A stretch of 5,830 bases of DNA, taken from NCBI GenBank assembly GCA_023417735.1, contig JAEZEK010000449.1, forward strand, positions 1 to 5,830, given 5' to 3'. Under the pieces are notes generated by a model. That model made no database searches and was not told the DNA's origin. It saw only the letters and a program-made list of their open reading frames with translations. The DNA is from Pseudomonadota bacterium. Its GTDB lineage: Bacteria > Pseudomonadota > Alphaproteobacteria > Rhizobiales > Afifellaceae. Shown here piece by piece: positions 1-5,794 of the stretch. The number at the start of each line of letters is the position of its first letter. Positions within the stretch are counted from its first letter, which is position 1. Made by a program: the position numbers and the translations under genes.

Positions 1-850
1 CTGCAGCAGGGTGTTCTCGCCGGCGCTGCGCGCGGAGAAGGACGAGCGGCAGCGGCTGGAGCAGGCGCTTCGTACCGCACTGGAGCGCGGCGAGTTCGAG
101 CTGCACTACCAGCCCCAGGTGAGGCTCGGGAGCGGCGAGATCATCGGCGCCGAAGCGCTGATCCGGTGGCGCCACCCCGAACGCGGGCTCCTCACGCCCG
201 GCCTCTTTCTCCCGATCCTGAAGGAGCTTCCGATCGCGCAGGCGGTCGGGGACTGGACGATGGCGGAGGCGTGCAGGGAGGCGGCGAGGCTGCGCAGGAG
301 CGGCGCCGGCATCCGCGTGTCCATGAACCTGTTCCAGGAGCAGTTCCGCGCAGGCCGGCTCGTGGAGGTGGTCGAGCGCGCGCTCGCGGCGAACGCCCTC
401 CCGCCGGAATGCCTCGAGCTCGAGATCACGGAGACGATCCTGCTCGACGGCGACGACACCATCCTGACGACGCTCCGCCAGCTGCGGGACATCGGCGTGC
501 AGATCGCCTTCGACGATTACGGCACCGGCTACGCGTCGCTCAGCCTGCTGAAGGGCTTCCCGCTGACGCGCCTGAAGATCGACCGCAGCTTCGTGCAGAC
601 GGTGGTCGCCAGCAAGGGCGACATCGCCATCATCGACGCCGTCGTCCAGCTCGGCAGGAGCTTCGGGCTCGGCGTCATCGCGGAGGGCGTGGAGAGCGCG
701 ATGCAGGAGCGGATCCTGCTCTCGCTCGGCTGCACGGAGGCGCAGGGCTTCCTCTACAGCCCCGCCATTCCCGCCGACGACCTGCTGGCGCTCCTCCTGC
801 TGCAGGGCGAGCCGGCCGGCCATCGGGCCGCCTCGCGCCACTACGCCTGA
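1..850 (+). CDS. EAL-domain cyclic-di-GMP phosphodiesterase, C-terminal part (5' end outside window)
   Basis: EAL domains hydrolyse the second messenger cyclic di-GMP to linear pGpG and so favour motility over biofilm. The frame is open to the left edge (first full codon at base 2), so this is the C-terminal part of a longer protein. The GTG at base 11 is probably internal, because the residues before the domain (RVFSPALRAE) look like the usual GGDEF-to-EAL linker. An upstream GGDEF domain is therefore likely but not visible. Counting from the GTG codon, the metal- and substrate-binding residues are all present: E48 of EAL in GAEALIRW, N106, E138 and E141 (LELEITE), D168-D169 (FDDYGTGYASL), K189 (LKIDRSF), E225 (IAEGVES) and Q245 (GCTEAQGFLYS). 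Their spacing agrees with the active site of the characterised phosphodiesterase RocR as I recall it, so an active enzyme is expected. A short polar tail of about 15 residues follows. The gene is convergent with the reductase, with 3 bp between stops. Confidence 0.95.
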   Translation, partial: CSRVFSPALRAEKDERQRLEQALRTALERGEFELHYQPQVRLGSGEIIGAEALIRWRHPERGLLTPGLFLPILKELPIAQAVGDWTMAEACREAARLRRSGAGIRVSMNLFQEQFRAGRLVEVVERALAANALPPECLELEITETILLDGDDTILTTLRQLRDIGVQIAFDDYGTGYASLSLLKGFPLTRLKIDRSFVQTVVASKGDIAIIDAVVQLGRSFGLGVIAEGVESAMQERILLSLGCTEAQGFLYSPAIPADDLLALLLLQGEPAGHRAASRHYA

Positions 851-853
851 GGA

Positions 854-1699
854 TCAGAGCATCTCGAGCGGCCGCTTCCTCCCGGGAGGCGGAAAGAGCG
901 CATCGAGCCCAGCCGCCGTTTCCGGGCTGAGCGCGATGGCGCGCGCGGCATGGTTCTCCTCGAGGTGGGCGATCGAGCCCGCCTTGGGGATCGCGATCAC
1001 GTTCGGGCGCGCGAGGACGAAGGCGAGCGCGAGCTGCGCGGGCGTGATCCCCTCCAGCGCCGCGAGGCGGCGCAGCTCGGGGCGCGCCAGGAGCCTGCCC
1101 TGCTCCACCGGCGAATAGGCCATCACTGGGATGCCCCGCTCGGCGCACCACGGCAGGAGGTCGAACTCCACGCCCCGCCGGGTCAGGTTGTAGAGGATCT
1201 GGTTCGTCGCCGGCGGCGCCCCGCCCGCCGCGGCGGCCAGATCCTCCAGGTCGTCGACGTCGAGATTGCTGACGCCCCAGTGCCGGATCTTGCCCGCCGC
1301 CTGGAGGTGCGCGAACGCCTCGAGCGTCTCAGCGAGGGGAATGCGCCCGCGCCAATGGAGGAGATAGAGGTCGATGCGGTCGGTGCGCAGCCGGCGGAGG
1401 CTGGCGTCGCAGGCGGCGACCGCCCCGCTCCGCCCGGCGTTCTCCGGCATCACCTTGGAGACCAGGACCACCTCGTCGCGCCGGCCCGCGACCGCCTCGC
1501 CGACGAGCTCCTCGGCCGCGCCGTCGGCGTACATCTCCGCCGTGTCGATCAGCGTCATGCCGAGATCGATGCCGCGCCGGAGGGAGGCGATCTCCTCCGA
1601 CCGCCGCCGGCGGTCCTCGGCCATCCCCCACGTGCCCTGCCCGAGCGACGGCACCGTCTCCCCCGACGGAAGCCTCGCCATCCCATTGGGCACTGTCAT
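854..1699 (-). CDS. Aldo/keto reductase, YeaE-like
   Basis: A cytoplasmic NADPH-dependent oxidoreductase with a single-domain TIM barrel that reduces aldehydes and ketones. It resembles E. coli YeaE, one of the AKRs reported to reduce methylglyoxal, in the LIDTAEMYADG motif, the LYLLHW motif, the DLLPWC segment and the length (281 residues here; about 284 in YeaE). The catalytic tetrad is intact: D52 and Y57 in DTAEMYADG, K82 in LVSKV and H115 in LLHW. The cofactor-binding features are GVSN (near residue 144), Q167 and IPKAGS followed by EEN near residues 237-249. I chose the ATG at 1699 because a GGA lies 7 bases upstream. A GTG at 1714 adds five residues but has no spaced Shine-Dalgarno sequence, and an ATG at 1681 would also keep the whole fold. 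The physiological substrate cannot be read from the sequence. There is 125 bp of non-coding sequence before the small upstream gene on the same strand. Confidence 0.94.
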   Translation of the reverse strand: MTVPNGMARLPSGETVPSLGQGTWGMAEDRRRRSEEIASLRRGIDLGMTLIDTAEMYADGAAEELVGEAVAGRRDEVVLVSKVMPENAGRSGAVAACDASLRRLRTDRIDLYLLHWRGRIPLAETLEAFAHLQAAGKIRHWGVSNLDVDDLEDLAAAAGGAPPATNQILYNLTRRGVEFDLLPWCAERGIPVMAYSPVEQGRLLARPELRRLAALEGITPAQLALAFVLARPNVIAIPKAGSIAHLEENHAARAIALSPETAAGLDALFPPPGRKRPLEML

Positions 1700-1824
1700 G
1701 ATCAGGTCCGACACTCCGATCAGCCGGCGAACGAGACCCGACGGCCGCCGGTGCGGCGCTCAGGGATCCGAGCGCGGCGGATGCAGCGTACACGCGAATC
1801 CGGCCGGTAGATATACTGCGCCGG

Positions 1825-2025
1825 CTAAATCTTCTCGAGCGCAAGCGGCACGGCGGCGTAGATGCCGGCGCGCAGCAGCAGGTCGGCGACCCGCCGCGGG
1901 CTCGCGCCGGCCTGTTCGTGGCGGGCCGCCAGCCGGCGGGCGACGGGAGCCACGTGAAGCACGCCGCCGGTCTCGATCGCCTCGGCCACCGCCTTGCGTA
2001 TGTCGTCGAGCAGCGCGCTCTCCAT
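1825..2025 (-). CDS. Small conserved-looking protein of unknown function, 66 residues
   Basis: I do not recognise this protein. It is supported as a gene by an ATG preceded, 7 bases away, by the purine-rich ribosome site GGGGAGG, and by GC-rich third codon positions like its neighbours. The sequence reads as three likely helices: residues 3-19 (SALLDDIRKAVAEAIETG), 24-38 (HVAPVARRLAARHEQ) and 43-55, ending in a hydrophobic tail (IYAAVPLALEKI). Acidic and basic residues are nearly balanced, and there is no signal peptide, membrane segment or metal-binding cysteine. The stretch ASPRRVADLLLRAGI could be part of a small helix-turn-helix or a protein-binding fold, but this is only a guess. It lies between the histidine kinase (113 bp upstream) and the aldo/keto reductase, all on the minus strand, so co-transcription with either is possible. 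Confidence 0.72.
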   Translation of the reverse strand: MESALLDDIRKAVAEAIETGGVLHVAPVARRLAARHEQAGASPRRVADLLLRAGIYAAVPLALEKI

Positions 2026-2032
2026 CGCGAAA

Positions 2033-2039
2033 CCTCCCC
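2033..2039 (-). promoter_or_regulatory. Strong ribosome binding site of the 66-residue gene
   Basis: The minus strand reads GGGGAGG, followed by seven bases and then ATG at 2025. This is the best Shine-Dalgarno match in the window. It both fixes the start and argues that the small frame is translated. Confidence 0.75.
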
Positions 2040-2107
2040 GCCCGCCCCGCCGCTGATTCGCGGAGACGGACCTCGCGGTAGCGGGACGGCGTGATCATAA
2101 GATGACG

Positions 2108-2125
2108 GGGCGCGGCCTGCCGCGT
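2108..2125 (-). other. GC-rich hairpin just after the histidine kinase stop
   Basis: CGCGGC and GCCGCG are adjacent inverted arms with a two-base centre. The stem extends by a G-T wobble and a G-C pair. It begins about 14 bases after the kinase stop, where a terminator would sit, but only mixed sequence (CCCCGTCATCTTATG) follows on the minus strand. It is a weak terminator candidate at best. A TATGAT hexamer (minus, 2099-2094) lies just beyond it and resembles a -10 element for the small gene, but no -35 match lies upstream. Confidence 0.25.
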
Positions 2126-2138
2126 CGTACGGGACGGG

Positions 2139-3632
2139 TCAGACGATCCGGACCACGAAGGCCGTGCCCGGGTCGAGCCGCTCGTAGCGAACCTCGCCCT
2201 GCAGCTGGCGCGCCAGCCCCTCGACGATGCGGAAGCCGAGCGAGCGGCGCTTGCGCTCGTCGAAATCGGCGGGCAGGCCGACGCCCTTGTCCGAGACCCG
2301 GAGGACGGCGCCGCCTTCCGGCGTCCCCGCCAGGGTCACCTCGATCAACCCGCCCTCCGGGTAGGCGTATTTCAGGCCGTTGGTCACGAGCTCGTTGAGG
2401 ACGAGTGCGATCGGAACGGCGCGGTCCATGCCGGTCTCGACCGGCTCCGCATCGATGGCGATCCGGACGCCCGGCCTGGCGCTCGCCCGCTCGATGTCGG
2501 CGCACAGCTCCGCGAGGTACAGATCGAGGCGGACGCTCTCGGTCGTGACCCCGGCATAGAGCCGCTCGTGCACGGCCGCGACGATCCGAATGCGCGACTG
2601 CGCCTCCTGGAACACCCTGCGCTGATCCGGGTCGGCGATCGCCGCGCTCTGCAGCGACAGCATGGAGGAGACGAGCTGCAGGCTGTTCTTGACCCGGTGG
2701 TTCACCTCCCGCAGCAGGATCTCCTTGGCGGCGAGCGCGCTGCGGAGCGCCTCGTTGGTCTCCTTGCGCTCGGTGACGTCGAGGATGGTGCCGATCAGGC
2801 GGACCGGCTTGCGAGCCGCCTCGTCGTAGAGCATCTGACCGCTGCCCTGGACCCAGCGCACCGTCCCGTCCGGCCGCACGATGCGATGCTCGACCGCAAG
2901 CCCGCCGCCGCTGGCGGGGTCGAAGGTCGCCTGCACCGTGTCGTGCACCCGATCGCGGTCGGCCGGATGGAGCAGGTCCATCCAGAGCTCGTAGGAAGGC
3001 GCCTCGCCCGCGGGGAGGCCGAAGATCTCGCACAGCCGATCGGACCAGATCGTGCGGCCCGTGCCGATCTCCCAGTCCCAGATCCCGATGCCGGTCGCCT
3101 CGATGGCGAGGGCGAGGCGGCGCCGCTCGACTTCGGCCTCGGCGGCGCGGAGGTTCGCCTCCAGAGCCCGAAGCTCCGCCTCGCGCCGCGCGTGCACCTT
3201 CTCGGTGACGTCGATGGCAAGCGTGACGACGCCCTCCGTGCCGCCGGCCTCGCCGAGGAGCGGCAGGTGCGCCAGGTCCCAGCAGAGCCGGCGGCCGCTC
3301 TCCTCCGCCTCCAGCATCACCTCGCGCAGGAGCGCGGGCTTTCCGGTCGCGAGCACCGCATCGCGGCCGGCGCCGCCGCCGGCGGACTCGATCGGATCCC
3401 GCAGGTCCGCGGCCGTGCTCCCGACCGGGCCGGCGCCTTCCAGGCCCAACAGCTTGCGGTAGTATCGGTTCGCGTGCACGAACCGGTGCTCGGGACCGAC
3501 CGTCACGGCGATCGCGACCGGCAGCACCTCGATCAGCGTCCGCAGCGCCTCGCCGCCCAGCGCGACGCCCGTTTCGCCGAATTCGATGCCGCGCAGCTCC
3601 CGTATCCACGGCAGCAGCGATCCCAAGGGCAT
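2139..3632 (-). CDS. Soluble PAS-PAS sensor histidine kinase, HisKA_2 family
   Basis: An autophosphorylating signal kinase of 497 residues with no membrane segment or signal peptide, so it should sense a cytoplasmic cue. In order: a PAS domain at about 31-146 (starting LPVAIAVTVGPEHRFVHANR, ending LAIDVTEK); a charged helical linker at about 147-172; a second PAS of the PAS_3 type at about 173-288 (IGIWDWEIGTGR, HRIVRPDGTVRWVQG, GTILDVTERK); a HisKA_2 dimerisation helix with phospho-acceptor H312 in LREVNHRVKNSLQ; and a HATPase domain with N box LVLNELVTNGLKYA (N413, E414, N418), G1 box VSDKGVGLP (D448) and G2 region LGFRIVEGLARQL. HRVKN and the absence of a W-x-E motif near the G1 box favour HisKA_2 over HWE. 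The ATG at 3632 is chosen because GGGAGG lies ten bases upstream. A TTG at 3683 would add 17 residues but has no ribosome site. No response regulator is nearby. Kinases of this class in alphaproteobacteria often feed PhyR or single-domain regulators; that partner is inferred. The PAS ligand is unknown. Confidence 0.95.
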   Translation of the reverse strand: MPLGSLLPWIRELRGIEFGETGVALGGEALRTLIEVLPVAIAVTVGPEHRFVHANRYYRKLLGLEGAGPVGSTAADLRDPIESAGGGAGRDAVLATGKPALLREVMLEAEESGRRLCWDLAHLPLLGEAGGTEGVVTLAIDVTEKVHARREAELRALEANLRAAEAEVERRRLALAIEATGIGIWDWEIGTGRTIWSDRLCEIFGLPAGEAPSYELWMDLLHPADRDRVHDTVQATFDPASGGGLAVEHRIVRPDGTVRWVQGSGQMLYDEAARKPVRLIGTILDVTERKETNEALRSALAAKEILLREVNHRVKNSLQLVSSMLSLQSAAIADPDQRRVFQEAQSRIRIVAAVHERLYAGVTTESVRLDLYLAELCADIERASARPGVRIAIDAEPVETGMDRAVPIALVLNELVTNGLKYAYPEGGLIEVTLAGTPEGGAVLRVSDKGVGLPADFDERKRRSLGFRIVEGLARQLQGEVRYERLDPGTAFVVRIV

Positions 3633-3642
3633 GCCGCACCCA

Positions 3643-3648
3643 CCTCCC
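3643..3648 (-). promoter_or_regulatory. Ribosome binding site that sets the kinase start
   Basis: The minus strand reads GGGAGG followed by ten bases and the ATG at 3632. The in-frame TTG further upstream at 3683 has no comparable site, so the shorter kinase is preferred. Confidence 0.65.
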
Positions 3649-3655
3649 GCACCTT

Positions 3656-3683
3656 GTTGTGCCGGATCGCCGAGCGGCGTCAA
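3656..3683 (-). promoter_or_regulatory. Possible promoter of the histidine kinase gene
   Basis: On the minus strand TTGACG (3683-3678) matches the -35 element of housekeeping promoters well. At 16 bases spacing lies CACAAC, only a three-of-six match to the -10 consensus. A start point near 3649 would leave a short leader that just includes the ribosome site. The weak -10 keeps this tentative. Confidence 0.25.
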
Positions 3684-3776
3684 CAGCTAAGTAGGGAGGC
3701 AGGCCGACACCCGGGCGAACGGCACGCCAGGACGACCACGAGGCAATCGTACGTTGTAAGTGGGTTGTGCCGCGGG

Positions 3777-4928
3777 TCAGTCTTCCTCCGCGTCGGCCTT
3801 CTTCGGCTCGACCGAAAGGAAATCGGCGAACGCCTCGAGGCCTTCGACATGGCTGCAGAAGATCTTGATGCCGACCATGATCGGGACCGCGATCAGCATG
3901 CCGACGATGCCCCACAGCCAGCCCCAGAAGGCGACCGCCAGGAACACGGCGACGGCGTTCATGGCCAGCCGGCGCCCGACGATCATCGGCGTCAGGAACT
4001 GCCCTTCGATGGTCGTGCAGAGCAGGTAGACCGCGGGCGCGTAGAGGGCCTGCTGCAGGGTCGGGTATTCCATGATCGCCGCGAGCGCCACGGTGCCGAC
4101 GCCGAGCAGCGCGCCGACATAGGGGATGAAATTGGCAACCGTGGCGAGCGTGCCCCAAAGGACCGGATTCGGCATGCCGACGGCCCACAGGCAGAGGCCG
4201 ACGGCGACGCCGAGGCCGATATTGATGAGCGAGATCGTCAGGAGGTAGCGCGACAGCTCGCGCTCGATGTCGTGCGCGATCCGCATGGCCCGCTTCTTGT
4301 CCGTGAAGGAGGGCATGGCGCGCACGATCTTCACGTAGAAGAGATCGCCCGAGGCGAGCAGGAAGATGAGCAGGACGACGGCGAACACCGCCTTCGCCGC
4401 GAGATCCGCCAGCCCTTCGGCGGCGCCCGACGCCAGGCCGGGCTCGCGGACGACGACCTCCTGCACGTCGTCCTGCGCCGGCTCCCGCTCGCCCTTGGTG
4501 AGCTTGTCGACCTGCTCGGAGGCCTGCTCGATCTGCTGCACGGGGTTGCGGAGCGAGCCGAGCTTGCGCTCCAGCTCGTAGCCGACGAGCGGCGCCTGCG
4601 CCATCCAGCGCCCGACCGGGTCGGAGAGGACGTAGGCGCCGGTGCCGATCCCGATAATGCCGGAGCCGACGAGGAGCGCGGCCGTGATGAAGGCCGGGAT
4701 GCCGCGCCGCGAGGCGAAGCGCACGATCGGGCTCAGCACCAGCGCGAAGAGGAACGCCAGCGCCACCGGCAGGAGGAAGCCCTTGGCGAGGTAGAACAGG
4801 CCGGCGAGCAGGATGAAGAAGATGCCCACGACCGCCCAGCGCGGGGCGGCATGGGGCGTCTCCGCGACGACCTCGACCGGCGGCGTTTCGACCGGCGGGG
4901 CGGGCGCGGGGAGAGTGCTGTCGTTCAA
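3777..4928 (-). CDS. AI-2E/PerM/TqsA-family membrane transporter
   Basis: A multi-pass inner-membrane protein of 383 residues in the AI-2E transporter family, whose members are proposed to export autoinducer-2 or, in some bacteria, to act as ion or proton antiporters. The substrate cannot be told from sequence. A proline-rich cytoplasmic N-tail (1-30) precedes paired hydrophobic segments at about 32-70 and a segment at about 80-103. A soluble charged region follows at about 104-175, including a heptad-like QIEQASEQVDKLTKG. Further membrane segments lie at about 178-198, 229-250, 255-285, 296-306 and 325-357. Family hallmarks are ANFIPYVGALLG (265-276), EGQFLTPMIVGRRLAMN (308-324) and the FWGWLWGIVGMLIAVP stretch (334-349). 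The tail is acidic and lysine-rich (EPKKADAEED). The start is a TTG without a clear ribosome site. The frame runs open 25 codons further upstream to a TAA but offers no other ATG, GTG or TTG. The next upstream gene, encoding an NnrU-family protein, is 95 bp away on the same strand. Confidence 0.93.
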   Translation of the reverse strand: MNDSTLPAPAPPVETPPVEVVAETPHAAPRWAVVGIFFILLAGLFYLAKGFLLPVALAFLFALVLSPIVRFASRRGIPAFITAALLVGSGIIGIGTGAYVLSDPVGRWMAQAPLVGYELERKLGSLRNPVQQIEQASEQVDKLTKGEREPAQDDVQEVVVREPGLASGAAEGLADLAAKAVFAVVLLIFLLASGDLFYVKIVRAMPSFTDKKRAMRIAHDIERELSRYLLTISLINIGLGVAVGLCLWAVGMPNPVLWGTLATVANFIPYVGALLGVGTVALAAIMEYPTLQQALYAPAVYLLCTTIEGQFLTPMIVGRRLAMNAVAVFLAVAFWGWLWGIVGMLIAVPIMVGIKIFCSHVEGLEAFADFLSVEPKKADAEED

Positions 4929-4956
4929 CGGTTCGGCCTGTGTGATCGAGACCGAG

Positions 4957-4982
4957 AATGCCCGGTCGGGCCGCCCTGTTCC
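4957..4982 (-). promoter_or_regulatory. Candidate EcfG-type (general stress response) promoter
   Basis: On the minus strand GGAAC (4982-4978) is followed after 17 bases by CATT (4960-4957). The alphaproteobacterial EcfG sigma-factor consensus is GGAAC, 16-17 bases, CGTT, so there is one mismatch, in the -10 element. The site lies 28 bases upstream of the TTG start of the AI-2E-family gene, leaving a leader of about 20 bases, a sensible position. A chance match is possible in GC-rich DNA. Confidence 0.35.
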
Positions 4983-5023
4983 AGCAATCGGGAAACGAAG
5001 TTAAGTCCCTGCCGCCCCTCGCC

Positions 5024-5716
5024 TCACCGCCACCAGGCCAGCGGGTCGGCGCCGAACAACCGGAGGTGACCGTCCGCCACCAGCAGGAGGTAGGCGAGCA
5101 GGCCGAGCGCGGCCCCCGCTGCACTTCGGGTGGTGTAGATCGGAGGTGCGCGGCCGGCGAGGAGAGCCGCGAAGGGAAGCGCGGAGGTCCGGCGCGCCGC
5201 TTCCGCCCAGGCCGCGTCGCCGAGCTTCCGCCGCGCACGCCGGTCGGCGACGGCCATGCCGCGCCAGGCGAAGACTGCGAAGGCGCCGAAGAGCAGGACC
5301 GACACCAGGTCGCCGTTGGCGACGAGGTGCGAGGCCGCCCACAGCAGGAACGCCCAGAGGAGCGGGTGGCGGGTGATCGCCAGCACGCCGCCGATCCGCG
5401 CCGCATCCGGGGCGCCGCGAAAGCCGACGGACAGCGGGTTGGGCTCGGCGAGCGCCGCCCCGAACAGGGCGGAGGCGAACGGCATCACGATCAGCGGCAC
5501 GGCCGCAGTGACGGGCGAAGGGGGCCAGAGCTCGATGTAGGGCGCCCGCGCCGCGGCGAGGATGACCCAGCCGAGGAGCACGAGCGAGAGGGCGGCATAG
5601 AGGCCGATGTAGAGCGGGCGGCCGAGCGCCGCGATCAGGCGCCCGCGCAGGCCGGTCGCGGCCGGGATCACGTGGGCGAGCAGGAAGACGGCGATGGCGG
5701 CGACGAATTCGGTCAT
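5024..5716 (-). CDS. NnrU-family integral membrane protein
   Basis: A 230-residue membrane protein of the NnrU family, named from a gene linked to nitrite and nitric oxide reduction in alphaproteobacteria. Plant 15-cis-zeta-carotene isomerase (Z-ISO, a haem-containing membrane enzyme) is a distant relative. Many NnrU-like proteins occur in bacteria that do not denitrify, so the role here is open. The N-terminus MTEFVAAIAVFLLAHVIPA is the first membrane helix and carries H15. Further hydrophobic segments lie at about 36-57, 69-90, 119-131, 135-152 and 199-215. The family's signature region is present: ITRHPLLWAFLLWAASH (114-130) with histidines H117 and H130, then ANGD and the basic loop DRRARRKLG (158-166). 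A late histidine, H217, sits in ADGHLRLFG. The ATG at 5716 has no Shine-Dalgarno sequence, but it begins exactly at the first helix and no upstream in-frame start exists nearby. No denitrification gene is visible beside it. Confidence 0.9.
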   Translation of the reverse strand: MTEFVAAIAVFLLAHVIPAATGLRGRLIAALGRPLYIGLYAALSLVLLGWVILAAARAPYIELWPPSPVTAAVPLIVMPFASALFGAALAEPNPLSVGFRGAPDAARIGGVLAITRHPLLWAFLLWAASHLVANGDLVSVLLFGAFAVFAWRGMAVADRRARRKLGDAAWAEAARRTSALPFAALLAGRAPPIYTTRSAAGAALGLLAYLLLVADGHLRLFGADPLAWWR

Positions 5717-5776
5717 GAGGGGACGGGCGGGACGATGGCGACCCGCTCCTCTTATCCGCTCGCCCGCGCTTCGTCG

Positions 5777-5794
5777 CCTGCGCTTCAGCGCAGG
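5777..5794 (-). other. Perfect 7-bp hairpin spanning the stop codon of the edge gene
   Basis: CCTGCGC (5777-5783) pairs perfectly with GCGCAGG (5788-5794) across a four-base loop. On the minus strand the loop reads TGAA, so the TGA stop of the partial gene is in the loop. It could attenuate or end transcription, or protect the 3' end, but no T-run follows, so it is not a standard intrinsic terminator. Confidence 0.4.

Noticed and set aside
878..889. Perfect 12-bp palindrome CCTCCCGGGAGG shortly after the EAL gene stop, considered as a terminator.
   Set aside because: It lies inside the reductase coding region (the PPPG segment), has no separate loop, so only a 4-bp stem could form, and no T-run follows.
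950..1810. A 286-codon plus-strand frame opposite the aldo/keto reductase.
   Set aside because: The reductase on the minus strand has a full catalytic tetrad. The plus-strand frame is an Arg/Glu/Asp-rich mirror with no motif.
1810..1815. TATATC on the minus strand upstream of the reductase, considered as a -10 promoter element.
   Set aside because: No -35-like sequence lies at 16-18 bases. The nearest TTGCGC is 23 bases away, inside the small gene.
1803..1825. GCCGG...CCGGC inverted repeat after the small gene, considered as its terminator.
   Set aside because: The stem is only 5 bp with a 13-base loop and no T-run. Such repeats are expected by chance at this GC content.
3633..3683. Longer kinase form starting at TTG 3683 (514 residues).
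   Set aside because: It has no ribosome site, and the added 17 residues are low-complexity and lie before any domain. The TTG is better read as part of a -35-like TTGACG.
2568..5069. An 833-codon open frame on the plus strand, antisense to the kinase and AI-2E genes.
   Set aside because: It is rich in Asp, His, Arg, Gln and Glu, the typical antisense image of GC-biased coding sequence. It has no recognisable domain and spans the 144-bp intergenic gap. Stops are simply rare in antisense frames at this GC content.
2095..5406. An 1103-codon open frame on the minus strand overlapping the kinase, AI-2E and NnrU genes in another frame.
   Set aside because: Its composition is dominated by Arg, Gly, Ala and Pro, as expected of an off-frame read in GC-rich DNA. 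It crosses real gene boundaries and intergenic gaps, and it overlaps three genes with clear family motifs.
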